A DNA stretch of 64,000 nucleotides from Desulfitobacterium hafniense DCB-2 (GCF_000021925.1 NC_011830.1:4685001-4749000), one strand, 5' to 3'. Shown: positions 50,330 through 60,259, counted from the stretch's first letter. The notes: generated by a model not told the origin, from the sequence alone. Numbers and translations are program-made.

Positions 50330-51961
50330 CTAATTTCCTACTTTCTTTTTACGCTCACTTGAAAAGGAACGTAATGGCTTTGTAATTTTCCATGAAGCTG
50401 ATGCTTTCATAGCTGTAATTTCGGCTTCCAACTGCCTGCAATATTCTACCGAAAGATTATAATTGTGACGTAGTACATCACAATCATTCTTTGCTTTTGT
50501 CGTTTCATTCTGTGCCCGTGCGACAGATCTAGTTGCAGTCTGCAACCGCTCATTTTTAACTGACACTTCAGATTCCAACTGCCTGCACTTTTTTACCACA
50601 AGATTATAGTGGTGACGTAGTACATCAGATTCATTCTTTGCTTTTGTCATTTCATCTTGTGCTCGTGCAACAGATCTGGTTATAATCTGTAATTGCTCAT
50701 CTTTAACTGCCAACGCTTCCTGCACGTTCTTAAGCGCTACTTCCATTTGCGCCTTACTACCATTCATCGTCTCAAGTTGCTGCTCCATAGCATCTAAACG
50801 GCTCTGATTCTCTTGGTTATTATGCGAAACAAAATCAAAAATTTCACGCCAGCCATTGTTTCCCAGAATTGTAATCGTCGTTTCAATACGTAGCTGTTTA
50901 CTTCCATGTGGAACTGTAACCGCCATTTGCGGATCTTCAATGCAAAAAAAATCCCATGCACCGCTATGGATACCGTTTAGGTTTCTGATTTCAACTGGTA
51001 CACCATCGACAGTAACTTCTGTACTATTTAAGATACACTTTTGGTACTCAACAGGATCAAACCGCACCGAGATACAGCCATTTGGCAGCTCTACTTCATA
51101 GATGGACCGACCACCTTTAGTTTTTGGCCAAGTGAATAATATCCGATTCGTTTCATTATATCCTTTTCCGCAGTCAAAGTATAATTTGGATTCATAAGCA
51201 TGTTCTTCCCTTAATAAACCCCATTTTTCAACATCAGATTCAATGTTTATTTGAGATGCAAATTCAATCTTTACTAGACGGCAAATAAACTGGTAAACAT
51301 TGCGATAACGGTGTGCTACCAACATACGTTCCAGCTCTGCTCTTTCCCCCTCCGGAATAAATGTACCTTGTTCACTTAAGAACAGCGGAACAAATGTGCA
51401 AGTTTCATATACAATAGTATACCCGGCCTGTTGCGCAAATGGTTTTAGGCTTTCTCTAGCAAAGAAACGAAGGTGTGTATTATCCAACAACCCAAGCGAT
51501 GTATATTGAAAGCGGTCGCACATCAAGTTCATAACAATATCACCAAAAGCGATATTAGGAACCGAAAATATGACACTTCCATCGTCGGCGAGCATCTCTT
51601 TCGTCAGAGACAATACTTTCTCTGGGTCTTTCAGATGCTCCAGAACATCAGCAAAAATAATCGTGTCAAATCGAGCATCGGCAAATTTTTCGATCCATTC
51701 TCCATCTTCAATGTCTCCGCACCATCCATCAACTGCATATTGGATGGCTAGTTGGTAAGAGTCCTTATCAAATTCTACGATATAAACTTGGCACCCCAGT
51801 TTATTTTTCATATATCGCGTCATCACTCCAGAAGCTGGGCCAAATTCTAATACCTTTCCTCCGGGCTTAACCATCCGCAACAACTTACTATGAGATGTCT
51901 CACTGAGGATGTCCATATCCCCCACATCTATATTATAGTGATATTTGTTATCCACACGCAT
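50330..51961 (-). CDS. SAM-dependent methyltransferase with beta module and duplicated coiled coil
   Basis: A 543-residue protein (ATG 51961, GAGGT site; a TTG at 51988 contains the ribosome site and is unlikely). Class I methyltransferase at about 20-190 (VLEFGPASGVMTRYM; FDTIIFADVLEHL). A beta-rich module at about 265-365 includes the pattern RFDPVEYQKCIL. A coiled coil at about 385-525 is built from two near-identical 42-residue repeats (RSVARAQ-N/D-E-TKAKN...VLRH-YNL...CRQLE). The beta module is also found in the exporter ATPase next door (LRYDPVLLGGYEL). It may cap or modify the polymer, with the coiled coil acting as a ruler as in WbdD-type chain-length regulators; that comparison is inference. 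Confidence 0.85.
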   Translation of the reverse strand: MRVDNKYHYNIDVGDMDILSETSHSKLLRMVKPGGKVLEFGPASGVMTRYMKNKLGCQVYIVEFDKDSYQLAIQYAVDGWCGDIEDGEWIEKFADARFDTIIFADVLEHLKDPEKVLSLTKEMLADDGSVIFSVPNIAFGDIVMNLMCDRFQYTSLGLLDNTHLRFFARESLKPFAQQAGYTIVYETCTFVPLFLSEQGTFIPEGERAELERMLVAHRYRNVYQFICRLVKIEFASQINIESDVEKWGLLREEHAYESKLYFDCGKGYNETNRILFTWPKTKGGRSIYEVELPNGCISVRFDPVEYQKCILNSTEVTVDGVPVEIRNLNGIHSGAWDFFCIEDPQMAVTVPHGSKQLRIETTITILGNNGWREIFDFVSHNNQENQSRLDAMEQQLETMNGSKAQMEVALKNVQEALAVKDEQLQIITRSVARAQDEMTKAKNESDVLRHHYNLVVKKCRQLESEVSVKNERLQTATRSVARAQNETTKAKNDCDVLRHNYNLSVEYCRQLEAEITAMKASASWKITKPLRSFSSERKKKVGN

Positions 51962-52042
51962 AAATCTTACCTCACCTCCGCTGTTCAATAAGGAACTACA
52001 TTAATACTTCAAATCCGATCCGCCAATTATATAGGACGCAAC

Positions 52043-53992
52043 TTAGTAATGTTGAACTTCAGTATCTTTTGCCGTGCTTATCCATTCACTCAGTTCTTTT
52101 TGAGAGGGTTCCCATTTGTTATCCTTCATTCGGCTATTTACATCACAGTAGGCGCACATCGGAACGGGCCGTGCCAGAAAATCCATAATCTCTTTTGCGC
52201 TCTGGGCACCGTATATATCAATTCCATTTTCTTTCTGATATGATACTGTAAGATTGAAATAATCAATTAAATGAGGCACAAAAGCACATATCGGGCAAGT
52301 ATACAGGCGTCCATGGCTCAGTACATAAGCATCGTTTGCAAGAGCACAGTGAGCAAAGCTCATGTTAATATTCTGTTCACCGTTCAAATCTAGGGAATAG
52401 AAATCCATTTTCTTCTCAATAACATCGGAAGAGTTTTCATAATATATTTTAACGCCCATATCTTGTGCGGTTTTTTCAAGGCTTAAATAGTCCAAGCTGA
52501 TTGGGAATTTCGTAATACCAATCGCTATCTCGTATCTCTCACAGCTTCTCCAAAACTGTGTATCCATCTTAGGCAACAGTAGTGCGTTGGTAACGATACG
52601 TATACTCGCGCTTGGAAATGCCTCTCTGCTGATCCTCATAAATTCACAGATATTCTTATGCAATAGCGGTTCCCCGCCAGAAAGAAGTATCAGCTGTGCC
52701 TTGTGATCAAATAGCTGCGATAATCGCTGACAGTCTTTTTCATAATCGGACGGAAGTAAAAAAGCAGGTTCTGAAAACGGTGCAAAATGGAAACAGCTCT
52801 TGCAATTTAAGTTGCAGTGTTCACACAAATGAACCTCATATTTAAAGTTTTTCTGAGGTCGAAGTTTGGGACTAAGCTTCACATTTTCTATGAGATTTCC
52901 AGAGACTTTAATGTTGGAGATCGGCTTTTGAAACTCCAAGTAAATCTGTGGATCGCTTTCACCCATTACATACGTCTGATCTAAAACGCTGCAGTTCAGA
53001 GCCAAAACATTAACTGGTTCTTGTGTGCTTGAAAAGGACAAGTTCGAAAGCTCATAGCCACCCAACAAAACAGGATCGTACCGCAGCCTCTTGCACGGTT
53101 CTGGAAAAGTATAATACTGAGAGAACTCACCGCCATAGGGAGTAATCCTCAGCCAGCGTGCATCCTCGGGGTTAAAATCGCTCCCCCTGTTAAAGTACAT
53201 CATTGAATATTCAGCGCCCTGAATGGCGTGTGCATTTAGGCTAGAAGTGCCCGCATACCCACCGATATAGTTACCACAAACAATATCGGCATCGCCTGAC
53301 AAAACCTGTTGACCATTCTGCAACCAGATCGCGCTGTCGCACAGTTCCTGTATTTGAGCTATACTGTGGCTAACCAATAACACTGTCGTGCCGCCGTTCA
53401 TCATCTCTTTCATTCGTTCACCACTTTTTCTTTGAAACGCTGCATCACCGACACTGAGTATTTCGTCAACGATCAAAATATCCGGCTCGACCATAGCAGC
53501 GATAGAAAATGCCAACCTGGCTATCATACCGGAGGAGTAATTCCGTAACGGTACTTCTATGAATTTACCAAGCTCAGAAAAGCTCACAATTTCATCATAC
53601 TTTTTGTTGAGAAATTTTTCGCTATAGCCCAAAACTGCTCCATTCAGAAAAATATTTTCTCGTCCGGTCAGGTCAAAATCAAAGCCACTTCCTAGCTCCA
53701 GCATTGGTACAATACTTCCATTTACCTGAATTTTGCCGCTCGTAGGTTTTAATATGCCAGAAATTATCTTTAGCAATGTGCTTTTGCCTGCGCCATTGCT
53801 ACCGACCAAGCCAACAACTTCTCCCTTCTTTATTTCAAAGTTGATATCTTTTAAAGCCCAAAATTCCTCATAGCGGACTTTTCCCTTAAAGGTTTGAACA
53901 ATATACTCTTTTACGCTTTGAATTCGATCATAAGACATCTGAAAACACATGGAAACATCTTTGGCCTTAATTATTGTCTGATTTTTGTGCAT
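52043..53992 (-). CDS. Polysaccharide ABC exporter ATPase fused to a radical SAM domain
   Basis: A 649-residue protein in three parts. Residues 1-250 form a Wzt/TagH-type ATPase: Walker A GSNGAGKST (64-72), signature NYSSGM (151-156), Walker B ILIVDE (172-177), His209 switch. Residues about 275-375 form a beta module (LRYDPVLLGGYEL) in the place where Wzt has its carbohydrate-binding domain. Residues about 384-649 form a radical SAM domain with Cys393, Cys397 and Cys400 in CNLNCKSC, SGGEP (438-442), and later Cys groups (CALANDAYV, LYTCPICAF, MCAYCD) that recall a SPASM-like auxiliary cluster. The frame is unbroken. Radical SAM proteins exist in capsule loci, but this fusion to an exporter ATPase is unusual. 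It follows the permease gene by 9 nt. Confidence 0.9.
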   Translation of the reverse strand: MHKNQTIIKAKDVSMCFQMSYDRIQSVKEYIVQTFKGKVRYEEFWALKDINFEIKKGEVVGLVGSNGAGKSTLLKIISGILKPTSGKIQVNGSIVPMLELGSGFDFDLTGRENIFLNGAVLGYSEKFLNKKYDEIVSFSELGKFIEVPLRNYSSGMIARLAFSIAAMVEPDILIVDEILSVGDAAFQRKSGERMKEMMNGGTTVLLVSHSIAQIQELCDSAIWLQNGQQVLSGDADIVCGNYIGGYAGTSSLNAHAIQGAEYSMMYFNRGSDFNPEDARWLRITPYGGEFSQYYTFPEPCKRLRYDPVLLGGYELSNLSFSSTQEPVNVLALNCSVLDQTYVMGESDPQIYLEFQKPISNIKVSGNLIENVKLSPKLRPQKNFKYEVHLCEHCNLNCKSCFHFAPFSEPAFLLPSDYEKDCQRLSQLFDHKAQLILLSGGEPLLHKNICEFMRISREAFPSASIRIVTNALLLPKMDTQFWRSCERYEIAIGITKFPISLDYLSLEKTAQDMGVKIYYENSSDVIEKKMDFYSLDLNGEQNINMSFAHCALANDAYVLSHGRLYTCPICAFVPHLIDYFNLTVSYQKENGIDIYGAQSAKEIMDFLARPVPMCAYCDVNSRMKDNKWEPSQKELSEWISTAKDTEVQHY

Positions 53993-54001
53993 GAGTACCT
54001 C

Positions 54002-55513
54002 TCAAATATAAAGAATAAATTTGTCTTTTGTTTTTTTAAATATGATAATTCCCACTGTAAGGGGAATTATCGCGGCCAACAGACATAGCAGATATGCCTT
54101 CGGTTCAGGCGAAACATTTTCAATTAGAATAATCCTAAAAAAACTAATAATATGGTACATCGGATTCATTTTATAAAGCAACATCCATTGGCGGGGAATA
54201 ATACTTTCAAGATAAAAAATGGGGGTAAGATACATCCACAACATCGCTATCACGCCCCAAAGGAATTGAGTATCTCTGAAAAAGACCATCGAGGACGCAA
54301 GAATCAAACCAATACCCAACGAAAATAGAAAAAGACACACAATTCCAAAGGGAAGAAGAAAAAACTCCGCCGTTAAACTCACCTTTGTAATAATCAGCAC
54401 TGCAAACAAGGGGACTAAAGCCAACAGAAAGTTGATTAATGAAGATATTGCCCTTGATAAGGGATATATAAACATAGGTACGTATACCTTGGTGAGGAGG
54501 GCAGCGTTGCCCGTGATAGACATAAGGCACATTGAGCTTGCCTCAGAAAAAAAGTTCCAACAGACCAGTCCGGAAAGGAGATACACAGGGTAATTGCGGA
54601 TGTTGGACTGAAACAATGTAGAAAACACCAGATAGAGAACCAGCATCGTAAGTAAAGGGTTTAAAAAGCTCCAGAGCACACCAAGAGCACTACGTTTATA
54701 TTTGTTTTTAAAATCACGGGACACCAGTTGCTTAATCAGAAAACTATAACGCTCAAAAAAGGACACTAACCTTACTATTCCCGTCTCTTTTCCTCGTTTA
54801 GTATTGACAACTATCACAATTAGATAAATGAGTAGCAATACACCAACAGTAGCTGCGCCGTACCAATAATACTGGCCAAAAGCCAACTTAGTTGAGCTAA
54901 CAACAGACAGGCAAAGCGTTCCATCCAAAGGTACATCATCTACACGAAGCAGCTCATTTTCGGGAATCTGTGCACCTACCTCAAATCGTGAAGCAGCATA
55001 GGAGTCACCGTAAACAAATGTTACTGCATTTCCTGGCGTGCCCCTTTCAGAACGGACCACTAGTGTAAGTGTTTGACCTTTAACTCCAAAAATTGGATTA
55101 GATAGAGAAATAGTCCAATCATCGCCGTTTTCCAGCCCTTTGGTATCTAGCTCAGATGTCGCTAATGCCGTACCCTGCTGATCCAGAATCGTAATCAACA
55201 GGGTATCATTGTTTTCTCTGTCGTACGTGGCACCTTTAACAACTAAATATTCCAAAGTATCATTTCGCATGATAAAATCCTGCTTTACCGTTCGTTCGGT
55301 TGTGATTTCACCAGATGTTGTTTTGGCATCAACCATATCTGTGATGTTAATGACCCTTTGTAGGCTGTCTCCGGCAATAAAGTAGAAACTAACTACGAGT
55401 ACAACATACGCTATAAAAAATATTAGGCAATCTCTCATTAGCCTGTTACTATTCAATTCTAACTTTTGATTCCCCAATGAAAAAGTCCCCCTTGAACCAC
55501 CTAATACATTCAT
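54002..55513 (-). CDS. ABC-2 type polysaccharide exporter permease with large N-terminal extracytoplasmic domain
   Basis: A 503-residue protein. The C-terminal part (about 245-503) is a typical Wzm/TagG permease: DFKNKYKRSALGVLWSFLNPLLTML, WNFFSEASS, and six membrane segments. The N-terminal 240 residues are extra. They comprise a membrane segment (about 29-48), a soluble beta-rich region of about 160 residues (TLEYLVVKGATYDRENNDTLL to LDGTLCLSVVSS) and a second membrane segment (about 212-236). Normal Wzm proteins have about 260 residues. The soluble part would lie outside and might contact the exported chain. Overlaps the rfbD stop by ATGA and precedes the ATPase gene by 9 nt. Confidence 0.9.
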   Translation of the reverse strand: MNVLGGSRGTFSLGNQKLELNSNRLMRDCLIFFIAYVVLVVSFYFIAGDSLQRVINITDMVDAKTTSGEITTERTVKQDFIMRNDTLEYLVVKGATYDRENNDTLLITILDQQGTALATSELDTKGLENGDDWTISLSNPIFGVKGQTLTLVVRSERGTPGNAVTFVYGDSYAASRFEVGAQIPENELLRVDDVPLDGTLCLSVVSSTKLAFGQYYWYGAATVGVLLLIYLIVIVVNTKRGKETGIVRLVSFFERYSFLIKQLVSRDFKNKYKRSALGVLWSFLNPLLTMLVLYLVFSTLFQSNIRNYPVYLLSGLVCWNFFSEASSMCLMSITGNAALLTKVYVPMFIYPLSRAISSLINFLLALVPLFAVLIITKVSLTAEFFLLPFGIVCLFLFSLGIGLILASSMVFFRDTQFLWGVIAMLWMYLTPIFYLESIIPRQWMLLYKMNPMYHIISFFRIILIENVSPEPKAYLLCLLAAIIPLTVGIIIFKKTKDKFILYI

Positions 55514-56373
55514 CCCAAATTCTGCTTTGTCGCCCCCAGCACTTCCATGTAGTCAGAAAGCGCCTCCCTCCAGTGAGGCAGACGAGAAAATCCAGCTTCT
55601 ACAAGCTTGTCTTTACTTAACCGTGAATTTAATGGCCTCACCGCTTTTGTAGGATAATTACATGTCATGATTTCATTGACTTTGACTGCCCGCCCTGCCA
55701 ATTTAAAGATCTCAGCCGCAAACTCTGCCCAAGAACAAATCCCCTCGTTTGTAGCGTGATATGTTCCGAAATGGCTTGTTTCGATCATATCGCAGAGGAG
55801 AGGAGCCAGATCTGCAGTATAGGTCGGGCTTCCAAACTGGTCGCAAACCACACTCACTTCATCCTGCCTTTCCGCCAAACGCAACATAGTTTTAACAAAA
55901 TTATTCCCGTTTACTCCAAACGCCCAAGAGATCCTGACAATAAAATAGCAACTCAGTAGCTCCTTAACCGCCATCTCACCGTCTAGCTTAGTCTTCCCAT
56001 AGACACTAAGTGGTCCCGTTTCATCATCTACTTCGTAGAAGTGATCACCAAAGCCGGAAAATACATAGTCTGTAGAGATGTAAACAAGCTTAGCGCCCAA
56101 CACCTTACATGCGGAGGCAATGTTCCGCACCCCGCCCACGTTGATAGCTACTGCTTTTTCAGGCTGGTCCTCAGCAGCATCCACTGCTGTCCATGCTGAA
56201 CAATGGATGACCGCATCAGGATGGTAATCAATAAGATAGTCTTTCACTGCCCTCTCATCGGTAATATCAAAGTCAGTAATGTCCACACCGCAGTGCTCTA
56301 GTCCTCGCTCTGTGAGCACCTTGCACACATCATAGCCTAGTTGTCCGTTTACTCCTGTAACTAAAATCTTCAT
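55510..56373 (-). CDS. rfbD: dTDP-4-dehydrorhamnose reductase RfbD
   Basis: Last step of dTDP-L-rhamnose synthesis. The 287-residue product (ATG 56373, AGAGGT site) has the NAD(P)H motif VTGVNGQLGYDV, DYHPDAVIHCSAWTAVDAAEDQP, YISTDYVFSG, the catalytic Tyr-x3-Lys in YGKTKLDGE, and WAFG and FGSPTYTADLA in their usual places. Coupled by a 4-nt overlap to the exporter permease. It is separated from rfbB by 660 nt of degraded DNA. Confidence 0.95.
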   Translation of the reverse strand: MKILVTGVNGQLGYDVCKVLTERGLEHCGVDITDFDITDERAVKDYLIDYHPDAVIHCSAWTAVDAAEDQPEKAVAINVGGVRNIASACKVLGAKLVYISTDYVFSGFGDHFYEVDDETGPLSVYGKTKLDGEMAVKELLSCYFIVRISWAFGVNGNNFVKTMLRLAERQDEVSVVCDQFGSPTYTADLAPLLCDMIETSHFGTYHATNEGICSWAEFAAEIFKLAGRAVKVNEIMTCNYPTKAVRPLNSRLSKDKLVEAGFSRLPHWREALSDYMEVLGATKQNLG

Positions 56374-57033
56374 ACACAAAACCTCTATACTATATTTTTT
56401 CGCTTATACTACAAAAACCATAAAGATTTCTTCTGGGTTGAGACAAAACCAGTTCAAAGAAAGATGCAAAAACACATTATATCTCCTGAACTTCAATACA
56501 GTTCGCTTTTATTCCCCACTTACCAAGAAATTTTCGCTCCTGTGCCCAAACCCAGATTAGATCTGTATCATCCATTCTAAGCGGCAACGCAACTTACAAA
56601 TATGAAGCTCTAGATAGCTAAACTTGTCCTTGACACCAGCAATAATAAGAGGTTTATTGCTGCGGATAATAAATAAGCAGAGAGTTAAAAATAGCGATAG
56701 CCACTCTTAGATGCTGTGAAAAAAGCCAGATAGCGATCGCATACCGTATATTAGCAAAAGAATATTGTTTTTTGCCATTGAAGTGCGAATCATCATAGCA
56801 CAGTAGGTAAACCAAAATTGGAAATCAAAAGCTTGGTAGCTAGTCCAATCTCCTTCCGAAACATATGATACGGTGTACATCTGTTATGCTCTTGGCGATG
56901 AAATGCCCTTCTACATTTATAAAAAAACACTATCGGAGCAGGCCTGTAATACGCCCGTTTCCTCAAGATATGCGTGCTCCTGAAGCCAAAATGTATAGGG
57001 AGTATAGACTATCCTAACGATGGAAATCAAAGT
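56374..57033. other. Degraded 660-nt gap between rfbB and rfbD, likely decayed gene
   Basis: No intact ORF. On the minus strand a short frame around 56690-56880 (MYTVSYVSEGDWTSYQAFDF and on, with hydrophobic stretches) looks like remnant coding sequence of a membrane or transferase gene, but I cannot assign it. Such a gap is abnormal in an operon whose other genes overlap or nearly touch. Confidence 0.4.
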
Positions 57034-58047
57034 TTATCTATTTTCGTACATCTTTTCATAATAATTTTGATATTCTCCACTAATAATATTTTCCCACCAC
57101 GCTCTATTCTCTAGATACCACTGAATGGTCCTTTTAATACCGTTCTCAAAACTTGTGGTCGGCCGCCAGCCAAGTTCAATGTCAATTTTAGTAGGATCAA
57201 TAGCATAGCGTAAATCATGCCCTGCTCTATCCTTAACATACTTGATTTCGCCCTTGCCTAGCTCCCTAATAATTGTCTGCACTACCTGGAGATTCGTACG
57301 TTCATTATGTCCACCAATATTATATATCTCCCCTACTCGACCTTTGTGAATGATCAAATCAATAGCACTGCAGTGATCCTCAACATAGAGCCAGTCACGT
57401 ACATTTTCGCCTGTGCCATAAACCGGAAGTGGTTTGTCGTTCAGTACATTAGCAATCATTAGCGGAATAAGCTTTTCTGGGAAATGATAAGGGCCATAGT
57501 TATTGGAACAGCGGGAAATAGTTACAGGGATCCCATACGTTCTATGATAGGCTTGTACCAGTAAGTCTGCTGAAGCTTTGCTGGCCGAGTATGGACTCGA
57601 CGTTTGAATAGGCGTTTCTTCTGTAAAAAACAAATCCGGCCTATCTAGGGGCAAATCCCCATATACTTCATCCGTAGACACTTGATGATACCGGCTAATA
57701 CCATATTTTTTACAGGCATCAAGCAGTACCTGTGTCCCAAAAACATTAGTTAGTAAAAAAACAGATGGATCCGCGATAGAACGATCCACGTGACTTTCGG
57801 CAGCAAAATTCACAATGACATCTGGTTTTTCGTTCTCAAATATTTGATAGATTGCTTCTCTATCCGCAATATCTGCTTTTATAAATTTAAAGTTCTCACA
57901 CGTTATGACAGGGTCTAACGTTTCCATATTCCCAGCATAAGTCAGTTTATCCAAGCAAATAATCTTATAATCCAAATAATTCTTCAGCAGATAGTGTACA
58001 AAGTTTCCTCCGATGAACCCTGCTCCACCCGTAACAATTAGTTTCAT
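57034..58047 (-). CDS. rfbB: dTDP-glucose 4,6-dehydratase RfbB
   Basis: Second step of dTDP-L-rhamnose synthesis. The 337-residue product (ATG 58047, GGAG at 6 nt) has VTGGAGFIGGNFVHY, NFAAESHVDRSI, STDEVYGDLP, the catalytic Tyr-x3-Lys in PYSASKASAD, RCSNNYGPYHFPEKLIP and VRDWLYVEDH. All hallmarks are present. A dead IS110 element lies between it and rfbC. Confidence 0.97.
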   Translation of the reverse strand: MKLIVTGGAGFIGGNFVHYLLKNYLDYKIICLDKLTYAGNMETLDPVITCENFKFIKADIADREAIYQIFENEKPDVIVNFAAESHVDRSIADPSVFLLTNVFGTQVLLDACKKYGISRYHQVSTDEVYGDLPLDRPDLFFTEETPIQTSSPYSASKASADLLVQAYHRTYGIPVTISRCSNNYGPYHFPEKLIPLMIANVLNDKPLPVYGTGENVRDWLYVEDHCSAIDLIIHKGRVGEIYNIGGHNERTNLQVVQTIIRELGKGEIKYVKDRAGHDLRYAIDPTKIDIELGWRPTTSFENGIKRTIQWYLENRAWWENIISGEYQNYYEKMYENR

Positions 58048-58329
58048 TCTAATCTCCATTCTGCCGCTACGCGTCAGCACAAATAGGAATGAAAGAAGGT
58101 GCTGACTGGCGGCGTTTTGTTGTAAAATAAATTCGAGGAGGAAGGCACACTACAAAGCACGGTAGGAGGGATCGTAGACGCGCTTCCTGCAAAAACAGTA
58201 TTCTAATCAGTGTGGGAATCATCTGTTCAAGCACAAATAAGTGGCGCTTCGAGCTCGTACGCTAAGAATTGCTTTAGCACCTGTTCAATTGGTGATGATT
58301 CAGTCACTGTCTCCCTCCTCTCATCCACT

Positions 58330-59587
58330 ATGAGGGGGGACTTTTTTGAGGTCGTTTATCCTATCTGCTGCGGTGTCGATGTCCACAAAACCTTTCTGGT
58401 AGCACCCCATATCTCCACAACGGATGGTATTCAACCACACTACCAAAAGAAGCGGTTCTCCACCTTTGGTCTTGCCCTTCACTCCTTCTCAGACTGGTTG
58501 CATGCTAACCACTGTCTTGATGTGTGCATGGAGTCCAGGGGCAAATATTGTGTCCCCGTATTTAACGTGCTGGAATAACGCGGTCTCCGGGTAACCGTTG
58601 CCAATCCCAAATGGGTTAAAGCGGTGAAAGGCAACAAGGATGATGAGAAGGACTCCAAGTGGATTGGCGATTTATTCCGCCTTGGGCTTGTGCCCGGAAA
58701 CTTTATCCCTTCCCAGAACATCCGCATTCTCCGTGAATTTACCCGGTATCGTTCTAAACTCGTTTCCATGAAAAGCAGCGAGAAAAACTGCTTCCAAAAT
58801 GCTTTCACCGTCTGTAATGTGACTTTGGATTCCGTCGTATCCGATATGTTTGGCAAATCCGCCTCCGCTATTACCGATTACCTGATTTCTGGGATTCCTT
58901 CGCTCCGGACTATTGTGTTTCTCTTTTGCAACGCTCGCTGAAAAAGAAAGCCGATGCCGTGCTTGAATCCATTGAAGGGTATTCCATTACCCCTGAACAA
59001 AAATTCGTATGCGTCTTATTCGTTCTCATCTTGATTACCTCGACCTCTCCATTGCACAGCTTGATTCGACCATTGATACCATGGTTGCCAAGCATGAGAA
59101 TCTTATTTCTCTCTTGTGTACCCTTCCCGGAGATGACCGTCGTTCTGCCGTCACGGTCATCTCCGAGATAGGTACCGATATGATGCAATTTGGCTCCTCA
59201 AAGCGTTTATGCTGCTGGGCGGGCCTAACGCCCGGCAACAATGAATCTGCTGGAAAGAAGAAGTCGGTTCGCATTTCACGTGCAAGAGTGTATCTCAAAC
59301 CTGCGCTGGTGCAAGTCGCCCACGCAGCCGTGAAAGCGACCGTATCTCCCTACTATCGTCTGAAGTATGAACAGATTTCTAAACGCCGGGGTAAGAAACG
59401 CGCCATTATCGCCATTGCCAGAATGATTCTCACTGCCATCTTCTCCATGATGTCTACCGGTGAGGTATGGAATCCCTGTGACCTTTTCAAAATTGATATG
59501 CCGGAGTCCCTTAAGGAACAGCATAAGGCCAAGGCCATCCGGCAAGCTATACGCTTCCTCGAAAAGCAGGGATTAGCCGTCGGGTAG
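58330..59587 (+). pseudogene. IS110-family transposase, inactivated
   Basis: Recognisable IS110 protein in three pieces: CCGVDVHKTFLVA with the DEDD Asp (58330-58575), VANPKWVKAVKGNKDD to SDMFGKSASAITDYL (58579-58920), KKKADAVLESIEGY (about 58935-59000) and RLIRSHLDYLDLSIAQLDST to the stop at 59587, including the serine region LCCWAGLTPGNNESAGKKKS. An in-frame TAA at 58576 and frameshifts near 58925 and 59005 inactivate it. It lies against the direction of the rfb genes and splits rfbC from rfbB. The 280 nt upstream (58048-58329) hold no gene and are probably the IS left part. Confidence 0.9.
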
Positions 59588-59687
59588 TTCTTTTTGGATA
59601 GCTTTGTTTTTGCTCTGCAATTTTCCAAAAGCATGCAGGGTTGTTTTGTTATGCTCTGACGGCGCTGACTTTGACTTATCTTTCATT

Positions 59688-60248
59688 CTACTTCTCCTCA
59701 TAAACAAAGTCTATATCACTATTTCGTAGACATGGTGCACTAGCATCCTTTTCAGATACAATCGGATTTTCTATTCCCCAAGTCACGTTAATCTCCGGAT
59801 CATTCCAAATAATACTTCTATCGGCCTCTGGACAATAGAAGTTATCCGCTTTATATAAGAATTCCACATTATCAGTCAGGGTCAAAAAAGCATGCGCCAT
59901 CCCCCGCGGTATTAGTAGTTGTCTTTTATTTTCAGCCGATAATTCTACAGCTACCCATTTTTTATAAGTAGGTGAACCCTTCCGCAAATCTACGGCAACG
60001 TCCAGGACCGCCCCTCTGCTGCAACGGACCAACTTCGTTTGCGCAGCATCCCCTTTTTGAAAATGCAACCCGCGTAAAGTCCCTTTTTGGGCAGAGAAGG
60101 AATGATTATCCTGGACAAAATCATACTCAAGCCCTGCTTCTTTCATTTTCTGGATTGACCAGGCTTCCATGAACCAACCCCGATGATCTCCAAAAACTTT
60201 GGGTTCTATGATATAGACATCTAAGACATCAGTCTTTATAACCTTCAT
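59688..60248 (-). CDS. rfbC: dTDP-4-dehydrorhamnose 3,5-epimerase RfbC
   Basis: Third step of dTDP-L-rhamnose synthesis. The 186-residue cupin-fold enzyme has IEPKVFGDHRGWFMEAW, QDNHSFSAQKGTLRGLHFQ with the catalytic His, VRCSRGAVLDVAVDLRKGSPTY, PRGMAHAFLTL, and ADRSIIWNDPEINVTW. Lies 11 nt after rfbA. Confidence 0.96.
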   Translation of the reverse strand: MKVIKTDVLDVYIIEPKVFGDHRGWFMEAWSIQKMKEAGLEYDFVQDNHSFSAQKGTLRGLHFQKGDAAQTKLVRCSRGAVLDVAVDLRKGSPTYKKWVAVELSAENKRQLLIPRGMAHAFLTLTDNVEFLYKADNFYCPEADRSIIWNDPEINVTWGIENPIVSEKDASAPCLRNSDIDFVYEEK

Positions 60249-60259
60249 TCCTATCCCCC

